The notes: generated from the sequence alone by a model not told the origin. Positions 43,898-51,527 are shown, counted from the first letter of the stretch. The stretch: DNA of 52,293 nucleotides from Pseudomonadota bacterium (GCA_021848345.1 JAJZUV010000021.1:1-52293); one strand, 5' to 3'. Numbers and translations: made by a program.

Positions 43898-44305
43898 GTG
43901 CAAGTTCAATGTCGGTGTGGAGCCATCAAGATCCAGGTGCTGGCCGATCCCGTCGCGCAATTCTTCTGCCACTGCGACGATTGCCAGGCCGCGCATGGCG
44001 CGGCCTACGTTCCGGAATCGGCCTACGCGGCGGACGCCCTGGTGATCGCAGAGGGCAGCCCGTCCGCGTGGATGGTCAAGCGCAATCAGCGCTTCTTCTG
44101 CCCCACGTGCGGCACCAGGCTGTTCATCGACATCCCCTCGGTCGGCCTTCGGGGGCTGAACGGCCACCTTCTGCCGGCGGGTGCCTTCGAGCCGCAGTTC
44201 CACATGCACTGCAGCTACGCGGTCCTCCCGGTGCGCGACGGCCTGCCCCACTACAAGTCCTGGCCGCCGCGCTTCCTCGGATCGGGCGAGGTCGTCGCGT
44301 GGTAG
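43898..44305 (+). CDS. GFA (glutathione-dependent formaldehyde-activating enzyme) family protein
   Basis: A 135-residue zinc protein. Ligand motifs appear in order: CRCGAIKI, CHCDDCQAAHG and CPTCGTRLF, the full GFA/CENP-V pattern. The GTG at 43898 has AGGAG six bases upstream and gives the usual length; a GTG at 43841 overlapping the MFS stop would add 19 residues. Members bind glutathione adducts; formaldehyde is only one of the possible substrates. It lies between an MFS and a MAPEG gene on one strand. Confidence 0.87.
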   Translation: MQVQCRCGAIKIQVLADPVAQFFCHCDDCQAAHGAAYVPESAYAADALVIAEGSPSAWMVKRNQRFFCPTCGTRLFIDIPSVGLRGLNGHLLPAGAFEPQFHMHCSYAVLPVRDGLPHYKSWPPRFLGSGEVVAW

Positions 44306-44377
44306 ATCGACGATGCAACCGGCGACCGACCCCGCCCCGACGCGGTTCGCCTGCCTGAAAACCCACCAAGGATGAGC

Positions 44378-44827
44378 ATGCTGCCGCCCGACCTCAACGA
44401 TTCCGCACGCTGGATGCTCCGATCCGTCTTGGGTCAGGCAGCGCTCACGCTGGTCATGGCCGCCTGGATGACGGCCGTGCGAATGCCCGCGATGAAACGA
44501 GCGGGTCTGAGCCTGCAGGATGCCGCCCACACCAGCGTGCTCGCGACACGACTGCCGTCGTCAGCCACTCGCGTCGCGGACAACTATCGGCACCTCTCGG
44601 AACAGCCGACGGTTTTCTACGCGGTGGCCTTGGGCATTGTATTGGCCGGCCTCGCCGACCCGACCTACGCCGCGTGTTCCTGGCTGTACCTCGGCTCACG
44701 CGTTGCGCACTCGATCGTTCAGGCCACCTTCAACCGGGTCGCGCTGCGCGCAGCGCTTTACACCCTGTCCTGGATTGCGCTCGCCGTCATGATCATCCGG
44801 CCGATCATTTCCTGGCATCTGATCTGA
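44378..44827 (+). CDS. MAPEG family membrane protein
   Basis: A 149-residue protein with four hydrophobic helices. Family-like parts are RVADNYRHLSEQPTVFYAVAL, the conserved N-x-x-E-x-P-type segment, and LYLGSRVAHSIVQA. MAPEG proteins include glutathione-dependent membrane enzymes. The ATG at 44378 has AAGGA seven bases upstream; an ATG two codons earlier is possible. Together with the GFA gene it gives this unit a possible glutathione link. Confidence 0.85.
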   Translation: MLPPDLNDSARWMLRSVLGQAALTLVMAAWMTAVRMPAMKRAGLSLQDAAHTSVLATRLPSSATRVADNYRHLSEQPTVFYAVALGIVLAGLADPTYAACSWLYLGSRVAHSIVQATFNRVALRAALYTLSWIALAVMIIRPIISWHLI

Positions 44828-44924
44828 TTCAGGTTGGTAGGTATACCACCATAGCTTGTGAACTGGATGCGGCGATGCGCGCTGGCTACGATGCCCAAAC
44901 CGACCACCCATCACGAGATGCAGC

Positions 44925-45236
44925 ATGAAGCGATTTCACATTGCCCTGGCCGTCGCAGACCTCGATGCGTCCATTGCCGACTATAGCCGTCGCCTCGAGC
45001 AGGCCCCCTCTGCCGTGGTGCCGGGCCAATACGCCATGTGGCGCACCGAGTTGCTCAATCTTTCCATCAACGAGAATCCGGCGAAGGCGGGCGAATTGCG
45101 GCACGTGGGCTTCGAGGACGACGCCGCGGAAGGCTATTCGAGCAGCGTGGATGTAAACGGTGTCCTGTGGGAGCGCTTCTCCGCCGCGGAGCAGGACAAC
45201 CGGATCGTGAGCGCTTATGGAATCCCCGTTCGCTGA
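44925..45236 (+). CDS. Short VOC/glyoxalase-like protein (ArsI/CadI-like start)
   Basis: A 103-residue protein. The beginning MKRFHIALAVADLDASIADYS is a vicinal-oxygen-chelate first strand and helix, like ArsI/CadI proteins. The later half, with the second metal strand and Cys motifs of ArsI, is missing, and the protein ends soon after HVGFEDD. It is probably a truncated or minimal member and may not be catalytic. It lies 97 bases after the MAPEG gene, with the 8-bp palindrome GGTATACC at about 44838 between them. Confidence 0.65.
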   Translation: MKRFHIALAVADLDASIADYSRRLEQAPSAVVPGQYAMWRTELLNLSINENPAKAGELRHVGFEDDAAEGYSSSVDVNGVLWERFSAAEQDNRIVSAYGIPVR

Positions 45237-45297
45237 GCGCGCAGCCATCGTTCGACGACGCCACCCCTGAGAGGACGTTCCTTCAACCACGAGTCGC

Positions 45298-45352
45298 GCC
45301 GCGGGTCCCGCATCGCGTGCGGCAACTCCATGCATCCGCCCACCCCGCCGAC
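45298..45352 (-). pseudogene. Fragment of pRiA4b ORF-3-like gene
   Basis: These 55 bases match 50821-50875 of the intact pRiA4b-type gene at about 49 of 55 positions. Read on the minus strand they give VGGVGGCMELPHAMRDPR, compared with VGGVGGYMEFLHAMRDPR in the intact protein. The fragment is followed directly by a DUF2075 gene fragment, so this is a scar of rearrangement, not a gene. Confidence 0.85.
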
Positions 45353-45353
45353 C

Positions 45354-45411
45354 TGATCAGGTCCGCCTCCGCACGCGCGGCGAGCGGGTTGACCCTCGCT
45401 CGCGTCTTCCA
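45354..45411 (-). pseudogene. Fragment of the DUF2075 helicase gene
   Basis: 58 bases match 47681-47738 with only two differences. The minus-strand reading WKTRARVNPLAARAEADLI is identical to the C-terminal region of the intact protein. It abuts the pRiA4b fragment with one base between. The high identity points to a recent event or gene conversion. Confidence 0.9.
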
Positions 45412-45585
45412 GCTAGCGATATCCCGCAAAGGCGATCGAGCGCAGAGCCGCGCTCGCACCCGGCCTCGGGCGGCATCGACGACCGTCATCTCGACCAGGG
45501 GTTCCAGCATGGCCAGCGCCGCCAGGACGTAGCATCGGCCCCAGTGCTGCACGCCTCGGTCCGGTTCGCGGGCCAGGAGCCTCCG

Positions 45586-47352
45586 ATGATCCATGCCCCC
45601 GTCCCGCGCTTCCTCCCTTGCGCCGTCTGGCGCACGCTGCGAGGGTCTCTGTTCGGCGCGCTGCTGGCGCTGCATGCCGCCGTGCCCCAGGCGGCGATGG
45701 CGCTGCCCGCCGCACCGGCAGCCGGCGCCTGGCGCGACGCGCGCCCGGTGTTCGCACCGCATGCGATGGTGGTCAGTGCCCAGCACCTGGCGACCGCCGT
45801 CGGCCTGGACACGCTGCGGCGCGGCGGCAACGCGGTCGATGCGGCGGTGGCCATCGGCTACGCGCTGGCCGTGGTCCACCCCTGTTGCGGCAACCTCGGC
45901 GGCGGCGGGTTCATGACCATCCACATGGCGAATGGGCAGGACTGGTTCCTGGATTTCCGCGAAACCGCGCCTGCCCGTGCAACGCGCGACATGTTCCTCG
46001 GCGCCGACGGCCGGGTCGTACCGGGCCTGAGCACCCGCAGCTGGCTGTCGGTGGGCGTGCCGGGCACCGTCAAGGGCCTGAACGCCGCGCTTGCGCGCCT
46101 GGGCACGCTGCCGCGCGGCGTGGTGATGCAACCGGCCATCGACCTGGCGCGCAAGGGCTTCGTGCTGCGCGCCGGCGACGTAGCCATTCTGCGCGCCAGC
46201 GAGCAACTACTGGCCTCGCAGCCGCGGGCCGCCGCGACCTTCCTCGACCACAAGCGCGTGCCCCGGGTCGGCTGGCGCCTGCGCCAGCCCGGCCTCGCCG
46301 ACACCCTGCAGCGCATCGCCGAGCAGGGCGACCGCGGCTTCTACGCCGGCCCGGTGGCCCGCGCGCTGGTGCGGGCCAGCCGGCGCGGGGGCGGGCGCCT
46401 GAGCCTGGCCGATCTGCACGACTACCGCGTGCAATGGGGTCAGCCGCTGCGTTGCGAATACCGGGGCTACACGGTGCTGACCACCCCGCCGCCGGGATCG
46501 GGGCTCGTGGTCTGCGAAGTGCTACGCGTGCTCGCGGGCTACCCGCTGGCGCGCTGGGGATGGGGCAGCGCGCGCGCCACCCACGTGATCGCCGAGGCCG
46601 AGCGCCACGCCTTCGCCGACCGCGACCGCCTGCTCGGCGATCCGGCCTTCGTCCACGACCCCGTGCACCGGCTGCTGGCGCGCGCGCGCATCGACGCCAT
46701 CCGCGCCTCGATCCTTCCCGACCGGGCCACCCCCTCGTCGCGGGTGCACGGCGCCGTGCTCGTGCACGAGGGACGAGATACCACGCAGTACTCGGTGCTC
46801 GACGCCGCCGGCAACGCGGTCAGCGTGACCTACACGATCAACAGCCTGTTCGGCTCAGGGCTGATGGCCGGCGACACCGGCTTCCTGCTGAACAACGAGA
46901 TGGACGACTTCACCAGCAAGCCCGGCGTGCCCAACGAATACGGGCTCGTGCAGGGCAGCGCCAACGCCATCGCCGCGGGCAAGCGCCCCTTGTCGTCGAT
47001 GTGCCCGAGCATCGTGCTCAAGGACGGCAGGCCGTTCATGCTCACCGGAAGCCCCGGTGGCTCCACCATCATCTCCACCACGCTGCAGACCGTGCTCGAC
47101 GTGGTGGACTTCGGCATGAACGCGCAGCAGGCGGCCGACGCGCCGCGCATGCACATGCAGCAGTGGCCCGACCGCATCGACGTCGAGCCCGGCTACCTCG
47201 ATCCCCACACCCGCGCGGCGCTGCGGCGCATGGGCTACACGCTGCACGCGCGCCCACCCTGGGGCGCGGCGGAGATCATCTTGGTCGGCGCCAAGGCCAT
47301 CGAGGGCGCCAATGACCGTCGCCGGCCGGCTGGGGCGGCGATGGGCGACTGA
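45586..47352 (+). CDS. ggt: Gamma-glutamyltransferase
   Basis: A 588-residue secreted Ntn-hydrolase. A signal peptide covers about residues 1-38. The family start is VSAQHLATAVGLDTLRRGGN and HPCCGNLGGGGFM. Autocleavage and catalysis use the Thr of DTTQYSVLDAAGN (T399), which becomes the N terminus of the small subunit; SLFGSGLMAGDTGFLLNNEM and GSPGGSTII are intact. It transfers or hydrolyses the gamma-glutamyl group of glutathione in the periplasm. The ATG at 45586 has AGGAG seven bases upstream. It stands alone between scars of mobile DNA. Confidence 0.95.
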   Translation: MIHAPVPRFLPCAVWRTLRGSLFGALLALHAAVPQAAMALPAAPAAGAWRDARPVFAPHAMVVSAQHLATAVGLDTLRRGGNAVDAAVAIGYALAVVHPCCGNLGGGGFMTIHMANGQDWFLDFRETAPARATRDMFLGADGRVVPGLSTRSWLSVGVPGTVKGLNAALARLGTLPRGVVMQPAIDLARKGFVLRAGDVAILRASEQLLASQPRAAATFLDHKRVPRVGWRLRQPGLADTLQRIAEQGDRGFYAGPVARALVRASRRGGGRLSLADLHDYRVQWGQPLRCEYRGYTVLTTPPPGSGLVVCEVLRVLAGYPLARWGWGSARATHVIAEAERHAFADRDRLLGDPAFVHDPVHRLLARARIDAIRASILPDRATPSSRVHGAVLVHEGRDTTQYSVLDAAGNAVSVTYTINSLFGSGLMAGDTGFLLNNEMDDFTSKPGVPNEYGLVQGSANAIAAGKRPLSSMCPSIVLKDGRPFMLTGSPGGSTIISTTLQTVLDVVDFGMNAQQAADAPRMHMQQWPDRIDVEPGYLDPHTRAALRRMGYTLHARPPWGAAEIILVGAKAIEGANDRRRPAGAAMGD

Positions 47353-47569
47353 AGGCGCAGGCCACGGCGCATGGACGACGAGCAGACGCGCTACGAAGCC
47401 GCGCTTGGGGACGCGCTCCTGCAGCTGGGCTGCGGCCGTCCGTGACAACAGCCGCCCATCCTGACGAATGGTCAAGCCCACCCGCGGGCCCAGCCGGATG
47501 TAGGGCTGCACAGCTCGCTGCGACCTCGGGGGCGTGCGCCCCGTAGTAGGCGATGGTGGAAGCCTCCAA

Positions 47570-49435
47570 TCAGGCCTCTCCGAGGCGGCTCCGCAAATAC
47601 TGCCGGGTCTGCGCATCGGTGCAGTAGACGTAGCAGCCCTTCATGCCTCGGGCCATCAGGGTTCGGTAGGTGTTCTTGATGATCAGGTCCGCCTCGGCAC
47701 GCGCGGCGAGTGGGTTGACCCTCGCTCGCGTCTTCCAACCCTTGAGGGTCTTGTCGTGGCGGTCGCGCGCCGCTGGCGAGGTGACAACTTCTCCGGCACG
47801 GGCGATCAGGTCCGGGCCGACGATCACGCCGACGTAGTCGAGCTCGAGGCCCTGGCAGGTGTGAATGCAACCGACCTGGTCGATGGACCCGGGAGTGACA
47901 ATCCACAGGCTACCGTCCTGATTCAGGTTCCAGCGCCTGCGATAGGTGTCGCCGATCACGATGTCCCAGGCTGAAGGGTCCTTCTTGCTGGCCCACGGCC
48001 AGCAGTAGCCGGCGACCACACGGGCCTTGTTGCCGCCATTGCGCACCTCGATTGCGGCGTGGAGTTCTTCGGGGGTGTCGAATACGCGGAAGTCGAACTC
48101 GCCCGGGTTGAGCGTGACGTTGGCGGTCTCGCGGATTCCCAGCACATTGTCGAGCCAGGCGATGTAGCCGTCCGATCCGCTGCAGCGGAACTGCGAGGCG
48201 AGTTCGTGTTCGGTGACGGTCGCGCCGTGTTTGTGACTGGCGAAATGGCGGATCACGTCCTTGGTGCCGACGTCTTGCCGGGTGACGCGCTGGTCCTCGT
48301 CGATGAAGAAGACGGTGCACCGTGCGGCGCGGATCAGCTCCTTCACCTGATGCTCCCCGAGATTGCCGTACAAGCCGCTCTTTTCGTTGAGGCGGTGGGC
48401 CTCATCGACGATGAGTACGTCGATCGAATTTTCCTGGGCGTCGACAAAGCCCCACGGCCCTTTGAATAGTTCGGAGAAGCGCGACTTGGTCATCGATCCG
48501 ACCAGCTTGGATTCATAGACCTTGCGAGGCGCGGCGTTCTTGGACACGTAGCGCACGTTGAGGCGATCGCCAGTCAGGGCGACGAGCAGGTTGATTGCGA
48601 GCACCGACTTTCCCGTACCCGGCCCGCCCTCGACGATCAGTACCTGCGGATGCTTGTCCGTCGCTGCGCGGGCCGCGCTCAAGGCTGCCTCGTAGACCTG
48701 CTTCTGCTCGTCGACAAGCACGAACTCGGCGTTCCCACGCAGCAGCCCCGACAGACTGTCGGCCAGGGCCTTGGAAGGGCGGATGCGACCATCCACCAGC
48801 TCGTGCAGCACTCGGCCGCGATCACCGCGCAGCACGTGCGCCTTGATGAAGCCGCGCAGCGCCGCGCGCTCGGTCTCGCCCTTGAGAAACAGGGGGGCCC
48901 TTTCCGTATAGGCGGCGTATTGCGCGGAATCGATGACCCCGTCGCGTCGGTAGTTGTGCAGGTAGGCGCAGGGACGGAGCGCGATCTGGCCCTCGTACAC
49001 GGCCTCATTGAAGCTGTTCAGCAAAGAGGCGTAGGACCAGGCCTGGTAGCTGGGGTGGACCACCTCGCGCAGTCCGCCGCCGATGTGGGTCAGGACGATG
49101 GCATCCTTTCCGGTCGCCTGCGCCGTCGCCCATTGCTTGAGCTCGACGATGACCGCGGTCCTGGCTCCGTCGGCATCCAGCCCGGAAAGTGTCACGTCGA
49201 TGCGCTTGGCGCTCTGCGGGATGTGCAACTCGACTGCCACGCCCATGTCGTCGGGAATGCCATCGTCCTGCAGGACCGTGGCGAAGCGAAGCAGCGAGTC
49301 CTTCCACGAAGCAATTTCGGCGCGCCCGACATGGTGGCCGGTCTTGCTCTTGAACTGCGTGAGGATGATGTCCTCGATGTCGCGGTCGAAGTTGTCGCTA
49401 AGAAACTGCCTCTTGTCTGCCTCGTAGACGATCAC
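47570..49435 (-). CDS. PD-(D/E)XK nuclease-like domain fused to DUF2075/Schlafen-type helicase
   Basis: A 621-residue protein. Residues 60-105 show a nuclease-type signature, KRIDVTLSG (D80) followed by AVIVELKQW (E98, K100). The rest is a DUF2075 (Schlafen group 3 helicase-like) ATPase: Walker A GGPGTGKS (270-277), Walker B VLIVDEAHR (344-347), FFIDEDQRVT (377-386), then HELASQFRCSG and TCQGLELDYVGVIVG. It may be a nuclease-helicase of a defence or DNA-processing kind, but no phage test is known to me. It lies in a decayed mobile region; a fragment of it is copied at 45354-45411. Confidence 0.88.
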   Translation of the reverse strand: MIVYEADKRQFLSDNFDRDIEDIILTQFKSKTGHHVGRAEIASWKDSLLRFATVLQDDGIPDDMGVAVELHIPQSAKRIDVTLSGLDADGARTAVIVELKQWATAQATGKDAIVLTHIGGGLREVVHPSYQAWSYASLLNSFNEAVYEGQIALRPCAYLHNYRRDGVIDSAQYAAYTERAPLFLKGETERAALRGFIKAHVLRGDRGRVLHELVDGRIRPSKALADSLSGLLRGNAEFVLVDEQKQVYEAALSAARAATDKHPQVLIVEGGPGTGKSVLAINLLVALTGDRLNVRYVSKNAAPRKVYESKLVGSMTKSRFSELFKGPWGFVDAQENSIDVLIVDEAHRLNEKSGLYGNLGEHQVKELIRAARCTVFFIDEDQRVTRQDVGTKDVIRHFASHKHGATVTEHELASQFRCSGSDGYIAWLDNVLGIRETANVTLNPGEFDFRVFDTPEELHAAIEVRNGGNKARVVAGYCWPWASKKDPSAWDIVIGDTYRRRWNLNQDGSLWIVTPGSIDQVGCIHTCQGLELDYVGVIVGPDLIARAGEVVTSPAARDRHDKTLKGWKTRARVNPLAARAEADLIIKNTYRTLMARGMKGCYVYCTDAQTRQYLRSRLGEA

Positions 49436-49519
49436 GGTCTCTCCCTGGACCGCCTTCAGTCATTGCTGCAATTTTTTGCTGCTGCGGCGGATTTTCTCCA
49501 AGGATATTTGATTGCATGG

Positions 49520-49543
49520 GACGTCACCCGACATGGTGACGTC
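49520..49543. promoter_or_regulatory. Inverted repeat GACGTCACC-N6-GGTGACGTC
   Basis: Perfect 9-base arms with a 6-base centre, 85 bases upstream of the DUF2075 gene start on the minus strand. It can be an operator of that gene or a hairpin. The XRE protein 230 bases away is a possible binder; no direct evidence. Confidence 0.5.
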
Positions 49544-49720
49544 GCACCGGAATTTCGTTACAGGTCAGGGCAGCGAACCATGCTTCGAGAGCATCAGCCG
49601 CATGTGCGTGGCCCCGGGGGTGTACGCCTGATCGCGCAGCCGCTGCATCCGGCTTGCGCCGACGCCGTCTGGATGCAAGCGGATCGGCTCAAGCGCTATC
49701 GCCGCGAAATGCGCCGGCAT

Positions 49721-49741
49721 GGGCGGGCATGCGTTCGCGCC
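49721..49741. repeat. 21-base copy of pRiA4b-like gene sequence
   Basis: Identical to 50882-50902 inside the intact pRiA4b ORF-3-like gene; on the minus strand it encodes GANACPP in both places. Flanking bases do not continue the match well, so it looks like a small remnant, in line with the larger scar at 45298. Confidence 0.6.
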
Positions 49742-49771
49742 GAGCAGGTGCATTCGACTGTTTGCAAGGCT

Positions 49772-50050
49772 TCACACCAGCTCGATCTGCACCTTGCGGC
49801 CAACCAGGGCTGCGGCCCGCTGGAGGGTCGAAAGGGTGATATCGCGCGTCGGGTCGAGCAGTCGATCGACTTGCGAACGGCTGGTCTTGAGCAGGGTCGC
49901 CAGTTGCGTCTTGGTCAGCGAACGCTGCTTCATGGCTTCGATCAGCTGCCAGACCACCACTTCCTTGACCGCTAGCGCTTGGGTTTCCTCGAAAACACCT
50001 TCGTCTTTCAGGAAATCGTCGAGGCTCGATCCGTGATGTTTCTTGCTCAT
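49772..50050 (-). CDS. XRE family antitoxin-type HTH protein (HigA-like)
   Basis: A 92-residue protein. The HTH is SLTKTQLATLLKTSRSQVDRLL (residues about 44-65), followed by ITLSTLQRAAALVGRKVQIEL, the usual HigA-like dimer strand. AAGGAG stands before the ATG at 50050. Its start overlaps the old stop codon frame of the upstream toxin gene, the usual toxin-antitoxin coupling. The toxin is broken, so it is now an orphan antitoxin or a plain regulator. Confidence 0.88.
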   Translation of the reverse strand: MSKKHHGSSLDDFLKDEGVFEETQALAVKEVVVWQLIEAMKQRSLTKTQLATLLKTSRSQVDRLLDPTRDITLSTLQRAAALVGRKVQIELV

Positions 50051-50054
50051 GGCT

Positions 50055-50231
50055 TCAACTCCTTCTGGCCGGCATGCCGACCGGCCAGCGCCACTGCGCG
50101 CGCATCAGATCCTGCCCGACGGTCAGCCTGTCGGTCGGTTCGAGCCCCTTGAGCCATTCGCGAACGGGCTCCTTGCCGCTGGTGCCTTGATAGAAGACGA
50201 GCGGTGTCTTCTTGCCTGCTTCCTTGCTCAT
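50055..50231 (-). pseudogene. HigB/RelE-type (Gp49-like) toxin, internally deleted
   Basis: The N-terminal 50 residues are a good match to phage-derived Gp49/HigB toxins: VFYQGTSGKEPVREWLKGL and then VGQDLMRAQWRWPVGMP. The frame then ends at residue 58 after ARRS. The normal continuation (about 50 residues with the GLWEVR core) is missing. In the shifted frame the last codons read QKELKP and stop right at the antitoxin start, the usual toxin end. So an internal deletion with frameshift has removed the catalytic core. Confidence 0.85.
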
Positions 50232-50234
50232 GCC

Positions 50235-50590
50235 TCACCGCGCGCAAAACGTACCATAAAACGTACGTCGAGTGCAAATGCATTTCAGGGCGTTGACCCA
50301 CTCCCCCACTGGCCAAGCCAGCGTTACGGCCAAGAGTCCGGGGTTCAAGGTTGAGTGCTTGCCACGAACGTTCTCTACGAACTGTGCCAGAGGAATAGGG
50401 CCGAGACTGCCGCGGGGTCGGACCTCGTTGAAGTCTCGCCGCCAGTCGGCGACCGCGTCTCCAGCCTGATGCAGAGTCTGGAGCCAGGCGCTCGCCGCGG
50501 AACCTGCTGTTGAAGCTCTCGATGTGCCCATTGCGCATGTGCTTGCCCGACACGATCAGGCTGTGCCGGATGCCGTGGCAGGTAGCCCTA
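50235..50590 (-). pseudogene. IS3-type transposase remnant (C-terminal DDE part, frameshifted)
   Basis: One frame holds SGKHMRNGHIESFNSRFRGE, the N-G-x-I-E-S-F-N box around the last catalytic Glu of IS3 transposases. A second frame continues WLQTLHQAGDAVADWRRDF and NEVRPRGSLGPIPLAQFV, the usual end. A small indel near 50470 separates the frames. No N-terminal domains and no clear terminal repeats were found, so the element is dead. It directly adjoins the broken toxin gene. Confidence 0.8.
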
Positions 50591-50719
50591 GTTCAGCTTG
50601 GTACGGCCATTGGGGGCATGTCAGTCGCGCCGCGGGAAGTTCGGCTCGATCGTCGCGTTGGAAGACCTCGGCGCCTTGTTGCAGGAAGTCTGCCACCCAG
50701 ACCGCTTTCGCGGCTGACG

Positions 50720-51328
50720 CTAGCGCAGTCTTGCCAGCGCGCGGTTGACCGCGTTCACGTCAAACCCCCTCGGGTCGAACGGCCCACCGGCCCATCGCCA
50801 CATCGCGCGGTGCTCCTCGTGCCGAGGGTCGCGCATCGCGTGCAGGAACTCCATGTAGCCGCCCACCCCGCCGACATCCTCGGGCGGGCATGCGTTCGCG
50901 CCCGCCAGGCACAGCGGCCAGGTGTTGTGCTCCTCGTCGGGCTCGAGCCGGGCCTCGATCACCACCTCGTGCTTCCAGCCATCGCCGAAGTCGTACAGGT
51001 GGGTGAAGCGCTCGACATGGTCGAGCAGCAAATCGCCGATTTTCCAGCCGCGCTCGGGCAGCCCGGGCGGGTCGATGTCGTCGTACTCGTCCGGCAGCAT
51101 GGTGTAGCGCGCGCCGTCGATCTCGAACTCGTGCAGGTGGCTGTTGGTCCAGCCCATCGCGGTCTGGATCACGCGGTCGAGCTTGACCAGGGTCAGCGTG
51201 TCCGGCACCCAGAGCCGGCGCCAGATCAGCGGACGCAATTCCTCCAGGCTGACATGCAGCTGGTAGACCAACTCGGGTGAGCGCTTGCGCGGCGCCTTAC
51301 GCGGAGTGCTGCTCGCTGGGTGTGACAT
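50720..51328 (-). CDS. Plasmid pRiA4b ORF-3 family protein
   Basis: A 202-residue protein. Family features are YQLHVSLEELRPLIWRRLWV at the start, then HLHEFEIDGARY, FTHLYDFGDGWKHEVVIE and GANACPPEDVGGVGGY. This family (IS1096 TnpR-like) is common on mobile elements, but its function is not known. It is bounded by an IS3 remnant on one side and TGCAAAA repeats on the other. Pieces of this gene are also at 45298-45352 and 49721-49741. Confidence 0.9.
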   Translation of the reverse strand: MSHPASSTPRKAPRKRSPELVYQLHVSLEELRPLIWRRLWVPDTLTLVKLDRVIQTAMGWTNSHLHEFEIDGARYTMLPDEYDDIDPPGLPERGWKIGDLLLDHVERFTHLYDFGDGWKHEVVIEARLEPDEEHNTWPLCLAGANACPPEDVGGVGGYMEFLHAMRDPRHEEHRAMWRWAGGPFDPRGFDVNAVNRALARLR

Positions 51329-51527
51329 CGATTTCGTGCAAAAGTGACATCAATGAAGTCACGGGACAAGACCCTCTGTAGGTTCTCATCTGACCTGCAA
51401 AAACGGGGTCAGGCAGATCAGCAGGTTCCGTATCTTGGATGAGAAAGCTATCCCGGGAATTCTCATCTGAGTTGCAAAAATCCTATGAACGCTCGCAACG
51501 CATTGATTTATAGGTGACTTTTGCAGA
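51322..51527. repeat. Cluster of TGCAAAA-containing repeats, IS21-end-like
   Basis: Two 21-base direct repeats at 51383-51403 and 51460-51480 (TTCTCATCTGA then TGCAAAAA) differ at two bases and are 77 bases apart. Another TGCAAAAGTGAC is at 51337 and an inverted form GTGACTTTTGCA at 51514. GTGACATC occurs at 51322 and 51345. Multiple short terminal repeats of this kind are found at the ends of IS21-type elements; the transposase genes are absent. Confidence 0.5.

Larger units (their letters stand above)
45237..45585. other. Gene-free stretch with composite scar upstream of ggt
   Basis: Holds the two gene fragments at 45298-45411. The remaining 45412-45570 reads on the minus strand as an open frame (including HWGRCYVLAALAMLEPLVE) that I do not recognise; it may be a further remnant. 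The ribosome site of the ggt gene (AGGAG) is at the right end. Confidence 0.6.
49436..49771. other. Gene-free stretch upstream of the DUF2075 gene
   Basis: No gene is supported. Bases 49460-49520 are AT-rich (promoter-like for the minus-strand helicase gene), a 9-base-arm inverted repeat lies at 49520-49543, and 49721-49741 repeats 21 bases of the pRiA4b-like gene. A short minus-strand open frame here (62 codons) has no recognisable family. Confidence 0.6.

Noticed and set aside
44836..44850. GGTATACC palindrome before the VOC gene as an operator
   Set aside because: Only 8 bases are symmetric and no regulator adjoins it, so it is not listed as a separate site.
47353..47569. Short minus-strand frames after ggt, one with YIRLGPRVGLTIRQDG that recalls a beta-barrel strand
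   Set aside because: Too short, without start signal or second strand; could be a remnant but not supportable.
49565..49753. A 62-codon minus-strand open frame
   Set aside because: Only the GANACPP part is recognisable and it belongs to a copied piece of the pRiA4b-like gene; no ribosome site.
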